From NCBI RefSeq assembly GCF_003086295.3, contig NC_092052.1, forward strand, positions 28,371,427 to 28,435,426: a stretch of DNA of 64,000 bases, read 5' to 3'. The position numbers and the translations under genes are program-made. Shown here one piece after another: positions 23,583 to 34,095 of this stretch. The DNA is from Arachis hypogaea (lineage: Eukaryota > Streptophyta > Magnoliopsida > Fabales > Fabaceae). The notes under the pieces are model-generated. The model ran no database searches. It was not told the origin of the DNA and saw nothing but the letters and a program-made list of their open reading frames with translations. Each line of letters begins with the position of its first letter. The stretch's first letter is position 1.

Positions 23583-25462
23583 TTGTTCGAGTTTGGACAA
23601 CTGACGGTTCATCTTGTTGCTCAGATTAGGTAATTTTCTTTTTGTTTTCTTTTCTTTTTCAAAAATAATTTCAAAAATCTCTCATCTGTTTTCGAAAAAA
23701 ATAAAAATGTTTTCAAAAATAAATTAGTCTATGGCTTCAGAATTTTTAAGAATGAATTTTAGTGTTTCATGAAGCATGTTGAAGCCTGGCTGGTTGTAAA
23801 GCCATGTCTAAATTCATTTGGACTGAGGCTTGCAATTTGTTATCAAGAGCAATTTAGTTGTTGCTCATCCACCTGCTGCTGATCCATGATCACCTGCTGA
23901 AGCTTGGCTGGCCATTGGCCATGTCTAGTGTTTTGGACTGGAGCTTTCTTTGAAAGCTTGGCTGGCTAGTGAGCCATGTCTAATTCCTGGACTGAAGCTT
24001 CAGACTAAGAATGCAAGATTCCTGGAATTCATATTAAAAATTTTGGAATCCTTATTTTTCTTTTTCATATAATTTTCGAAAAAAAAAATTATACAAAAAA
24101 ATTAGAAAATCATAAAAATCAAAAATATTTTTCTGTTTCTTGTTTGAGTCTTGAGTCACATTATAAGTTTGGTGTCACTTGCATATGCATCTTGCAATTT
24201 TTTTCGAAAATATCATGCATTCACAGTGTTCTTCATGATCTTCAAGTTGTTCTTGGTAAGTCTTCTTGTTTGATCTTGATGATTTTTTGTTTTGTATCTT
24301 TTCATGTTTTTCATGTGCATTCTTGAATTCGTAGTGCGTAAGCATTAAAGAATTCTAAGTTTGGTGTCTTGCATGTTTTCTTTGCATTAAAAATTTTTCA
24401 AAATTGTGTCTTTGATGTTCATCTTGACATTCAAAGTGTTCTTGGTGTTCATCTTGACATTCATATCATTCATACATGCATTCATTGTTTTGATTCAAAA
24501 ATTTCATGCATTGCATCTTTTTAGTGTTTCTCTCTTGCATCATAAAAATTCAAAAATAAAAAAAATATCTTTCCCTTTTTCTCTCATCAAATTCGAAAAT
24601 TGAGTTGACTTTTTCAAAAATTTTTAAAAAATCAAGTTGTTACCAGTGAGTCAAATCAAATTTTCAATTTGAAAATCTTATCTTTTTCAAAATCTTTTTC
24701 AAAAATCAAATCTTTTTCAAAAGACTTAGTTATTTTCGAAAATTCCAAAAATATTTTTCAAAAAATCTTTTTCTTATTTTTACATCAAATTTTCGAAAAT
24801 AACATCACTAATTAATGTTTTGATTCAAAAATTTCAAGTTTGTTACTTGCTTGTTAAGAAAGATTCAAACTTTAAGTTCTAGAATCATATCTTGTGATTT
24901 CTTGTGAATCAAGTCATTAATTGTGATTTTAAAAATCAAATCTTTTTCAAAACTACTTTCTAAAATATCTTCTTATCTTATCTTTTTCAAAAATATCTTT
25001 TCAAAATATCTTCTCTAACTTCCTAACCTCTTATCTTTTCAAAATTTGTTTCAACTAACTAACTAACTTTTTGTTTCAAAACTACCTAACTAACTTTCTC
25101 TCTCTCTAATTTTCGAAAATATCTTCCATCTTTTTCAAAAATTTCTTTTTTATTAACTAATTATTTTTATTTTTGATTTTAAAAATTTTTTCGAAAAAAA
25201 ATACTAACAATTTTCAAAAACCAATTTTCAAAAATCACTAACTCCTTTTCAAAAATAATTTTCGAAAATTCCCTCCTTCTCTCTCATCCTATTCTATTTA
25301 TTCATTCATTAACTAACATCTCTTCCTCACATCATCACCAAATTCGAACCCCCTCTTCTATCTGTGTTCGAATTTCTTCCTCTTTTCTTCTACTAACAAT
25401 AAGGATCCTCTTTACTGTGACATAGAGGATTCCTCTTCTTTTCTTTTTCTCTCCTCTTTCTT
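23583..25462 (+). other. Leader of FIDEL-like element
   Basis: 1.9 kb of non-coding leader. 23770-24010 holds about three imperfect copies of a 'gaagcttggctggc...gccatgtctaa...tggactg' unit. 'aagtttggtg' occurs at 24164 and 24357. From 24550 on it is rich in 'tttttcaaaaat'-type words. No ORF of note. Confidence 0.6.
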
Positions 25463-27790
25463 ATGAGCAGGGACAGAGAAAAAGGCATTCTTGTTGAAGC
25501 TGATCCAGAACCTGAAAGGACTCTGAAGAGAAAATTAAGAGATGCTAAATTACAACAATCCAGAGACAACTTAATTGAAAATTTCGAACAAGTAAAGGAG
25601 ATGGCAGCCGAACCCAACAACAATGCAAGGAGAATGCTTGGTGACTTTACTGCACCTAATTCCAATTTACATGGAAGAAGCATCTCCATTCCTGCCATTG
25701 GAGCAAACAATTTTGAGCTGAAACCTCAATTAGTTTCTCTGATGCAGCAGAACTGCAAGTTTCATGGACTTCCATCTGAAGATCCTTTTCAGTTCTTAAC
25801 TGAATTCTTGCAGATATGTGATACTGTTAAGACTAATGGAGTAGATCCTGAAGTCTACAGGCTCATGCTTTTCCCTTTTGCTGTAAGAGACAGAGCTAGA
25901 TTATGGTTGGATTCTCAACCCAAAGACAGCCTGAACTCTTGGGATAAGCTGGTCACGGCTTTCTTAGCCAAGTACTTCCCTCCTCAAAAGCTGAGCAAGT
26001 TTAGAGCTGATGTTCAAACCTTCAGACAGAAAGAAGGTGAATCCCTCTATGAAGCTTGGGAAAGATACAAACAGTTGACCAAAAAGTGTCCCTCTGACAT
26101 GCTTTCAGAATGGACCATCCTGGATATATTCTATGATGGTTTATCTGAGCTATCAAAGATGTCACTGGACACTTCTGCAGGTGGATCCATTCACCTAAAG
26201 AAAACGCCTGCAGAAGCTCAAGAACTCATTGACATGGTTGCTAATAACCAGTTCATGTACACTTCTAAAAGGAATCCTGTGAATAATGGGACGCCTATGA
26301 AGAAGGGAGTTCTTGAAGTTGATACTCTGAATGCCATATTGGCTCAGAATAAAATATTGACTCAGCAAGTCAATATGATCTCTCAGAGTCTGCATGGAAT
26401 GCAAGCTGCATCCAACAGTACTCAAGAGGCATCTTCTGAAGAAGAAGCTTATGATCCTGAGAACCCTGCAATAGCAGAGGTAAATTACTTAGGTGAACCT
26501 TATGGAAACACCTATAACTCAACATGGAGAAATCATCCAAATTTCTCATGGAAGGATCAAAAGCCCCAACAAGGCTTTAATAATGGTGGAAGAAACAGGT
26601 TTAACAATAATAAACCTTTTCCATCATCAACTCAGCAACAGACAGAGAACTCTGAACAAAATGCTTCTAATTTAGCAAATCTAGTCTCTGATCTATCTAA
26701 AGCCACTGTAAGTTTCATGAATGAAACAAGGTCTTCCATTAGAAATTTGGAAGCACAAGTGGGCCAGCTGAGTAAAAGGATCACTGAAATCCCTCCTAGT
26801 ACTCTCCCAAGCAATACAGAAGAGAACCCAAAAGGAGAGTGCAAGGCCATTGACATAAGCGCCATGGCTGAACCTGTGAGGAGAGGAGAGGACGTGAATC
26901 CCAAGGAGGAAGACCTCCTGGGACGTCCAGTGGTCAATAAGGAGCTTCCCTCTGAGGAACCAAAGGAATCTGAGACTCATCTAGAGACCATAGAGATTCC
27001 ATTGAACCTCCTTATGCCCTTCATGAGCTCTGATGAGTATTCCTCTTCTGAAGAGAATGAGGATGTTACTGAAGAGAAAACTGCCAAGTTTCTTGGTGCA
27101 ATCATGAAGCTGAATGCCAAATTGTTTGGCATTGATACTTGGGAAGTTGAACCTCCCTTGTTCATCAATGAACTAAGTGATCTGGATCAACTGACATTGC
27201 CTCAGAAGAGACAGGATCCTGGAAAGTTCATAATCGCTTGTACCATAGGCACCATGATCTTTAAGGCTCTGTGTGACCTTGGTTCAGGGATAAACCTCAT
27301 GCCCCTCTCTGTAATAGAGAAACTGGGAATCTATGGGGTGCAAGCTGCTAAAATCTCACTGGAGATGGCAGACAGCTCAAGAAAACAGGCTTATGGACAA
27401 GTAGAAGATGTATTAGTAAAGGTTGAGGGCCTTTACATACCTACTGATTTCATAGTCCTGGATACTGGAAAGGAAGAGGATGAATCCATCATCCTAGGAA
27501 GACCTTTCCTGGCCACTGCAAGAGCTGTAATTGATGTTGACAGAGGTGAAATAGTCCTTCAATGGAATGAGGACTCCCTTGTGTTTAAAACTCAAGGATC
27601 CCCCTCTGCAACCATGAAGAGGAAGCATGAAAAGCTTCTCTCAAAGCAGAGTCAACCAGAGCCCCCACAGTCAAACTCTAAGTTTGGTGTTGGGAGGCCA
27701 CAACCAAACTCTAAGTTTGGTGTTGAACTCCCATATCCAAACTCTAAGTTTGGTGTTGGAGAGTCTCAACAAAGCTCTGCACATCTGTGA
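25463..27790 (+). CDS. gag-protease polyprotein of FIDEL-like element, intact
   Basis: 775 codons without a stop. The retrotransposon gag core spans about residues 110-260 ('FPFAVRDRARLWLDSQ', 'FLAKYFPPQKLSKF', 'GESLYEAWERYKQL'). A linker with 'RNHPNFSWKD' follows near residue 355. The Athila-type protease core 'ALCDLGSGINLMPLS' lies near residue 600, with Asp as the catalytic residue in D-L-G-S. The tail carries three 'NSKFGV' repeats encoded by the 'ctaagtttggtg' motif. I see no CxxCxxxxHxxxxC zinc knuckle where Athila gag usually has one. Start: first ATG of the frame after the leader. Role: particle formation and self-cleavage; RT must come from another element. Confidence 0.9.
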   Translation: MSRDREKGILVEADPEPERTLKRKLRDAKLQQSRDNLIENFEQVKEMAAEPNNNARRMLGDFTAPNSNLHGRSISIPAIGANNFELKPQLVSLMQQNCKFHGLPSEDPFQFLTEFLQICDTVKTNGVDPEVYRLMLFPFAVRDRARLWLDSQPKDSLNSWDKLVTAFLAKYFPPQKLSKFRADVQTFRQKEGESLYEAWERYKQLTKKCPSDMLSEWTILDIFYDGLSELSKMSLDTSAGGSIHLKKTPAEAQELIDMVANNQFMYTSKRNPVNNGTPMKKGVLEVDTLNAILAQNKILTQQVNMISQSLHGMQAASNSTQEASSEEEAYDPENPAIAEVNYLGEPYGNTYNSTWRNHPNFSWKDQKPQQGFNNGGRNRFNNNKPFPSSTQQQTENSEQNASNLANLVSDLSKATVSFMNETRSSIRNLEAQVGQLSKRITEIPPSTLPSNTEENPKGECKAIDISAMAEPVRRGEDVNPKEEDLLGRPVVNKELPSEEPKESETHLETIEIPLNLLMPFMSSDEYSSSEENEDVTEEKTAKFLGAIMKLNAKLFGIDTWEVEPPLFINELSDLDQLTLPQKRQDPGKFIIACTIGTMIFKALCDLGSGINLMPLSVIEKLGIYGVQAAKISLEMADSSRKQAYGQVEDVLVKVEGLYIPTDFIVLDTGKEEDESIILGRPFLATARAVIDVDRGEIVLQWNEDSLVFKTQGSPSATMKRKHEKLLSKQSQPEPPQSNSKFGVGRPQPNSKFGVELPYPNSKFGVGESQQSSAHL

Positions 27791-27992
27791 GGCTCCATGA
27801 GAGCCCACTGTCAAGCTATTGACATTAAAGAAGCGCTTGTTGGGAGGCAACCCAATGCTTATCTAATTCTTATTTTTATTGTTTTTCATATTTTCTTAGG
27901 TTCATGATCATGTGGAGTCACAAAATAAATATAAAAATTGAAAACGGAATCAAAAACAGCAGAAGAAAAATCACACCCTGGAGGAGCATCTG

Positions 27993-28166
27993 TCTGGCGT
28001 TCAGCGCCAGAACAGAGCATGGTTTTGGCGCTGAACGCCCAAAATGGGCAGCTTCTGGGCGCTGAACGCCAGAACAGGCATGGTTCTGGCGTTCAACGCC
28101 AGAAATGGCACACAAATGGGCGTTGAACGCCCAAAATGGCCACCAACCTGGCGCTGAACGCCCAGA
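27993..28166. repeat. Array of GGCGTTNAACGCC palindromes
   Basis: About six copies of the palindrome TGGCGTTCAACGCCA and variants (GGCGCTGAACGCC), at roughly 25-30 bp spacing. Related half-sites lie in both LTRs (22155-22275 and 31320-31430). Confidence 0.8.
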
Positions 28167-28616
28167 GTTGGGTACAAAGGCATTTTTACATGCCTAATGG
28201 GTGCAGGGATGTAAATCCTTGAACACCTCAGGATCTGTGGACCCCACAGGATCCCCAACTACTTCCACTCACTTATTCTCACCACTCTCTTTCACACAAC
28301 CCCATAAACACTCTTCTCCAAAAACCCTTCACCAATCACCTCAATCTCTCTTCCCCATCATCTCTCCACCACTCACATCCATCCACTCTTCCCCATAAAC
28401 CTACCTCATAAACTCCACCTACCTTCAAAATTCAAAACCAATTTCCCACCCAAACCCACCCATATGGCCGAACTTTAACCCCCCTTCCTTCCCTATATAA
28501 AGACCTCCATTCTCCATCAAATTCACACAACACACCCCTCTACACCCCTCTTGGCCGAAACCACATCTCCCTCTCCCTCTCCATATTTCTTCTTCTTCTT
28601 CTTCTATTCTTTTGTT

Positions 28617-28652
28617 TATTGCTCGAGGGCGAGCAATATTCTAAGTTTGGTG
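28617..28652 (+). promoter_or_regulatory. Stem-loop followed by AAGTTTGGTG
   Basis: A 9-bp stem (28617-28625 with 28630-28638) around the loop AGGG is followed by 'aagtttggtg' at 28643. A partner with a 7-bp stem occurs at 30910-30943. Function unknown. Confidence 0.55.
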
Positions 28653-28691
28653 TGGTAAAAGCATAGCTTTTTTGTTTTTCCATTACCATTG

Positions 28692-29840
28692 ATGGCATCT
28701 AAGACCGGAGAATCCTCTAGAAGAGGGAAAGGGAAGACAAAAGCTTCCACATCCGAGTCATGGGAGATGGAAAGATTCATCTCCAAAGCCCATCAAGACC
28801 ACTTCTATGATGTTGTGGCCAAGAAGAAGGTGATCCCTGAGGTCCCCTTCAAACTCAAAAGAAATGAGTATCCGGAGATCCGACATGAAATTCAAAGAAG
28901 AGGTTGGGAAGTTCTAACAAATCCCATCCAACAAGTCGGCATCCTAATGGTTCAAGAGTTCTATGCCAATGCATGGATCACCAAGAACCATGATCAAAGT
29001 AAGAACCCGGATCCAAAGAACTATGTTACAATGGTTCGGGGGAAATACTTAGATTTTAGTCCGGAAAATGTGAGGTTGGCGTTCAACTTGCCATACATGG
29101 AAGAGAACGCACGCCCCTACACAAGGAGAGTCAACTTTGATCAAAGGTTGGACCAAGTCCTTATGGACATATGTGTAGAAGGAGCTCAATGGAAGATTGA
29201 CTCCAAAGGCAAGCCGGTTCAACTAAGAAGATTGGACCTCAAGCCTATAGCTAGAGGATGGTTGGAGTTTATTCAATGCTCAATCATTCCCACTAGCAAC
29301 CGGTCTGAAGTTACTATAGACCGGGCCATCATGATCCATAGCATCATGATTGGAGAAGAGGTGGAAGTTCATGAGATTATACCTCAAGAACTCTACAAGG
29401 TGGCTGACAAGTCCTCCACCATGGCAAGGTTAGCCTTTCCTCACCTCATTTGCCACCTATGCAATTCGGCTGGGATTGACATAGAGGGAGATATCCTCAT
29501 TAAAGAGGACAAGCCCATCACTAAGAAAAAGATGGAGCAAGCAAGAGAGCCCAGTCATGGAGCTCAAGAGGCGCAAGAAGCTCACTTCCATGAGATCCCT
29601 GAGATGCCTCAAATGCACTTTCCTCCACAAAACTATTGGGAGCAAATCAACACCTCCCTAGGAGAATTGAGTTCCAATATGGGACAACTAAGGGTGGAAC
29701 ATCAAGAGCACTCCATCATGCTTCATGAAATAAGAGAAGATCAAAAAGCAATGAGGGAGGAGCAACAAAGACAAGGAAGAGACATAGAAGAGCTCAAGGA
29801 CATCATTGGTTCCTCAAGAAGGAAACGCCACCATCACTAA
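28692..29840 (+). CDS. Second ORF of FIDEL-like element, 382 aa
   Basis: An uninterrupted frame starting at the ATG of 'gatggcatc' (28692). The N terminus is Ser/Lys-rich. The central part contains 'FYANAWITKN', 'RGKYLDFSPENVRLAFNLP' and 'ITKKKMEQ', and is like the 'putative plant transposon protein' domain found downstream of pol in Athila relatives. The C-terminal third is a charged helix, probably a coiled coil. It sits where an env-like gene would be, but I see neither signal peptide nor membrane segment, so an envelope role is not supported. Function unknown. It is intact although pol is gone, which suggests either youth or selection. Confidence 0.75.
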   Translation: MASKTGESSRRGKGKTKASTSESWEMERFISKAHQDHFYDVVAKKKVIPEVPFKLKRNEYPEIRHEIQRRGWEVLTNPIQQVGILMVQEFYANAWITKNHDQSKNPDPKNYVTMVRGKYLDFSPENVRLAFNLPYMEENARPYTRRVNFDQRLDQVLMDICVEGAQWKIDSKGKPVQLRRLDLKPIARGWLEFIQCSIIPTSNRSEVTIDRAIMIHSIMIGEEVEVHEIIPQELYKVADKSSTMARLAFPHLICHLCNSAGIDIEGDILIKEDKPITKKKMEQAREPSHGAQEAQEAHFHEIPEMPQMHFPPQNYWEQINTSLGELSSNMGQLRVEHQEHSIMLHEIREDQKAMREEQQRQGRDIEELKDIIGSSRRKRHHH

Positions 29841-30946
29841 GGTGGATTCATTCCTTGTTCTTATTTCTTCTGTTTTTCGTTTTCTATGTTATGTGCCTAT
29901 CTATGTTTGTGTCTTCATTACATGATCATTAGTAGTTAGTAACTTTGTCTTAAAGATATGAATGTCCTATGAATCCATCACCTCTCTTAAATGAAAAATG
30001 TTTTAATTCAAAAGAACAAGAAGTACATAAGTTTCGAATTTATCCTTGAACTTAGCTTAATTATATTGATGTGGTGACAATGCTTCTTGTTTTCTGAATG
30101 TATGCTTGAATAGTGCATATGTCTTTTGAAGTTGTTGTTTAAGAATGTTAAATATGTTGGCTCTTGAAAGAATGATGACTAGGAGACATGTTATTTGATA
30201 ATCTGAAAAATCATAAAAATGATTCTTGAAGCAAGAAAAAGCAGCAAAGAACAAAGCTTGCAGAAAAAAAAAGGCGAAAAAAAAATAGAAAGAAAAAGAA
30301 AAAGCAAGCAGAAAAAGCCAATAACCCTTAAAACCAAAAGGCAAGGGCAAATAAAAAGGATCCCAAGGCTTTGAGCATCAGTGGATAGGAGGGCCTAAAG
30401 GAATAAAATCCTGGTCTAAGCGGCTAAACCAAGCTGTCCCTAACCATGTGCTTGTGGCGTGTAGGTGTCAAGTGAAAACTTGAGACTGAGCGGTTAAAGT
30501 CAAGGTCCAAAGCAAAAGAAGAGTGTGCTTAAGAACCCTGGACACCTCTAATTGGGGACTTTAGCAAAGCTGAGTCACAATCTGAAAAGGTTCACCCAAT
30601 TATGTGTCTGTGGCATTTATGTATCCGGTGGTAATACTGGAAAACAAAGTGCTTAGGGCCACGGCCAAGACTCATAAAGAAGCTGTGTTCAAGAATCATC
30701 ATACTGAACTAGGAGAGTCAATAACACTATTCGAAATCTGAAGTTCGTATAGATGCCAATCATTCTAAACCTCAATGGATAAAGTGAGATGCCAAAACTA
30801 TTCAAGAGGCAAAAAGCTATAAGTCCCGCTCATTTGATTGGAGCTATGTTTCATTGATAGTTTGGAATTTATAGTATATTCTCTTCTTTTTATCCTATTT
30901 GATTTTTACTTGCTTGGGGACAAGCAACAATTTAAGTTTGGTGTTG
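29841..30946 (+). other. 3' untranslated region of FIDEL-like element
   Basis: Non-coding, with A-rich tracts near 30235-30310. It ends with a stem-loop 'ttgcttg-ggga-caagcaa' (30910-30927) and 'aagtttggtg' at 30934, directly before the 3' LTR. Confidence 0.6.
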
Positions 30947-32620
30947 TGATGAGCGGATAATTTATACGCTTTTTGACATTGTTTTTAGTATGTTTTTAGT
31001 AGGATCTAGTTACTTTTAGGGATGTTTTCCTTAGTTTTTATGTTAAATTCACATTTCTGGACTTTACTATGAGTTTGTGTGTTTTTCTGTGATTTCAGGT
31101 ATTTTCTGGCTGAAATTGAGGGACTTGAGCAGAAATCAGATTCAGAGGTTGAAAAAGGACTGCTGATGTTGTTGGATTCTGACCTCCCTGCACTCAAAGT
31201 GGATTTTCTGGAGCTACAGAACTCGAAATGGTGCGCTTCCAATTGCGTTGGAAAGTAGACATCCAGGGCTTTCCAGCAATATATAATAGTCCATACTTTG
31301 GCCAAGAATAGACGACGTAAACTGGCATTCAACGCCAGCCTTCTGCCCAAATCTGGCGTCCAGCGCCAGAAAAGGATCCAAAACCAGAGTTGAACGCCTA
31401 AACTGGCACAGAAACTGGCGTTCAACTCCACAAATGGCCTCTGCACGTGAAACACTCAGGCTCAGCCCAAACACACACCAAGTGGGCCCAGGAAGTGGAT
31501 TTATGCATCAATTACTTACTCATGTAAACCCTAGTGACTAGTTTATTATAAATAGGACCTTTCACTATTGTATTAGACGTCTTTTTGACCATCTTTGGAT
31601 CCTGGATTGTATTTTGATCCTGTGATCTCGTTTAGGGGGCTGGCCATCTCGGCCATGCCTGGACCTTCCACTTATGTATTTTCAACGGTAGAGTTTCTAC
31701 ACTCCATAGATTAAGGTGTGGAGCTCTGCTGTTCCTCAAAGATTAATGCAAAGTACTACTGTTTTCTATTCAATTCATCTTATTTCGCTTCTAAGATATC
31801 CATTCGCACCCAAGAACGTGATGAAGGTGATGATTATGTGTGACGCTCATCATCCTTCCCCCTTATGAACGCGTGCCTGACAAACACTTCTGTTCTATAT
31901 GAATTAAGCTAGAATGAGTATCTCTTAGATCTCCTAACCAGAATCTTCGTGGCGTAAGCTAGAATGATGGCGGCATTCAAGAGAATCCGGAAAGTCTAAA
32001 CCTTGTCTGTGGTATTCCGAGTAGGATTCAATGATTGAATGACTGTGACGAGCTTCAAACTCGCGATTGTTGGGCGTTAGTGACAGACGCAAAAGGAGGG
32101 TGAATCCTATTCCAGCATGATCGGAAACCGACAGATGAATAGCCGTGCCATGACAGGGTGCGTGAGCATATTATTCACTGAGAGGAGGGGATGTAGCCAC
32201 TGACAACGGTGATGCCCTTGCATAAAGCCAGCCATGGAAAGGAGTAAGACTGATTGGATGAAGATAGCAGGAAAGCAGAGGTTCAGAGGAACGAAAAGCA
32301 TCTCCATTCGCTTATCTGAAATTCCTACCAATGATTTACATAAGTATCTCTATCCCTATTTTATTAATTAATATTCGAAAACACCATTATCACTTTATAT
32401 CTGCCTGACTGAGATTTACAAGGTGACCATAGCTTGCTTCATACCAACAATCTCCGTGGGATTCGACCCTTACTCACGTAAGGTATTACTTGGACGACCC
32501 AGTGCACTTGCTGGTTAGTTGTATCGAAGTTGTGACAATTATGAATTAAGATCAAAGCACCAAGCTTTGGAGCCATTACCAGGGATTGTTCGAGCCTGGA
32601 CATCACAATTTCGTGCATCA
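30947..32620 (+). repeat. 3' LTR of FIDEL-like element
   Basis: Starts TGATGAGCGG and ends TTTCGTGCATCA. 32568-32585 reads TGGAGCCATTACCAGGGA, which differs from the primer site at only four positions, so an old primer site now lies inside the LTR. Confidence 0.9.
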
Positions 32621-32625
32621 ACCCA

Positions 32626-33519
32626 TATCCCCTCCCAAGCATTGATACCCTAGTAGACTCTAGCTCGGGGTATCAATACTTGTCGTTCATGGATGTCTAC
32701 TTGGGATACAACCAAATCCCGATGTACAAGCCAGACCAAGAAAAAACATCATTCATCACGCCTAGGGCGAATTACTGCTATGTGGTCATGCCTTTTGGAT
32801 TAAAAAATGCAGGGGCCACATACCAAAGGCTGATGAATAAGGTGTTCACTCCACACCTCAGGAACTTAATGGAAGTCTACGTAGATGACATGCTGGTGAA
32901 AACCAGGGAAGAAACCAATCTCTTGACAGACCTCTCGCAAGTTTTCGACACCATAAGGTCGCATGGAATGAGACTAAATCCCGCAAAATGCACCTTCGCG
33001 GTGGAGGCTGAAAAGTTTCTAGGATTTATGCTAACACAAAGGGAGATCGAAGCAAATCCCGACAAGTGCAAAGCCATCCTAGAGATGACAAGCCCGACTT
33101 GCTTAAGAGAGGTTCAACAATTGAATGGTCGACTTGCAGCCCTCTCCAGGTTCTTGGCAGGATCAGCATTAAGATCCCTTCCACTGTTCTCTCTATTAAG
33201 AAAGGGATGCCATTTCGAATGGACTCTAGAGTGCGAAGAAGCATTCCAGGAGTTCAAAAGGTTCTTGAGCCAACCTCCAATCCTGACCCGACCTCTAGTT
33301 GGAGAAGAACTCGTTCTACATTTGTCTGTAGCCAACAAAGTTGTAGCATTAGCTCTGATACGAGAAGATGAGGTCGGGCAGCATCTCGTGTACTTCACCA
33401 GCAAAGTTCTACAAGGCCCTGAACTAAGGTACCACAAACTAGAGAAGTTCGCTTACTCCCTAGTAATAGCCTCACGAAGGTTACGGCCTTACTTCCAAAC
33501 TCACACAATAAGAGTTTGA
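32626..33519 (+). pseudogene. Reverse transcriptase and RNase H of Tat element, C-terminal part
   Basis: It resumes exactly after the target copy of the nested element. Motifs: 'SFMDVYLGYNQI' near 32685, 'FVMPFGLKNAGATYQ'-type block near 32788, and the catalytic 'YVDDML' near 32879. The connection and RNase H follow ('LALIREDEVGQHLVYFTSKV', about 33350-33410). The frame closes at a TGA at 33517, and RNase H sequence continues behind it with another stop at 33664. It would copy the element RNA into DNA, but the insertion and stops abolish this. Confidence 0.85.
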
Positions 33520-33689
33520 ACGAACCAACCCATGAAGCAAATTCTCCAAAAGACGGATGTTGCCGGGAGAATGGTTCAGTGGGCAATAGAGCTCTCCGAG
33601 TTCGACTTAAAGTACGAAACCCGGACGGCAATAAAAGCCCGATGCTTCACCGACTTCATAGCATAATATGCAGGAGGTCAAGAGGAAAA

Positions 33690-34095
33690 GCCAACTACAT
33701 GGGAACTATACGTAGATGGATCCTCAAACAAAACAGGAAGCGGCGCAGGCATAATACTGGCCAATAAAGGGGGAACACAAATAGAGGTTTCCCTCAAATT
33801 TGAATTCCCAGCTTCCAATAATCAGGCGGAATATGAAGCTTTGATCGCGGGACTGAAGTTAGCAGAAGAAGTCGGTGCAACAAAAATCGTGATATTTAGC
33901 GACTCTCAAGTAGTAACCTCCCAAATGAATGGAGAGTATCAAGCCAAAGACCCAAATATGAGGAGATACTTGGACAAAACCTTGGAACATCTCGGGCGCT
34001 TTGCAGAAACCGAGGTCAGGCATAACTCGAGATCTCAACAACAGAGCAGATGCCCTCTCCAAGTTAGCAAGTACCAAACCAGGAGGGAACAATAG
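33690..34095 (+). pseudogene. Second (archaeal-type) RNase H of Tat element
   Basis: 'WELYVDGSSNKTGSGAG' begins near 33700. 'NNQAEYEALIAGL' with the catalytic Glu lies near 33820-33860, and 'IFSDSQVV' with the next Asp near 33892-33915. This D-E-D pattern is that of the extra RNase H typical of Tat elements. Frame breaks after about 34020. Confidence 0.8.

Larger units (their letters stand above)
27791..28688 (+). other. Non-coding spacer between the two ORFs
   Basis: Includes 'gcgcttgttgggaggcaac' near 27834, a block I associate with the region after pol in Athila elements, then the palindrome array and a CT-rich leader. The junction where RT and integrase are lost lies before this block. 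Confidence 0.6.
21794..32620 (+). mobile_element. FIDEL-like Athila-type LTR element lacking RT/IN
   Basis: LTRs 21794-23473 and 30947-32620, flanked by accca at 21789-21793 and 32621-32625. Inside are two tRNA-Asp primer sites, a long leader, an intact gag-protease ORF, a palindrome array, an intact second ORF and a purine-rich 3' end. No RT, RNase H or integrase is present. LTR differences by eye are about 16 in 1.6 kb outside a divergent block near the 3' end, so it is younger than the Tat element it split. The family name is from memory. Confidence 0.9.

Noticed and set aside
27993..28166. CRISPR-like array of short palindromic repeats
   Set aside because: Plant retrotransposon context, repeats vary in sequence and spacers are not uniform. 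No cas genes.
28692..29840. Envelope protein interpretation of the second ORF
   Set aside because: No signal peptide, membrane segment or cleavage site visible. Position alone is not enough.
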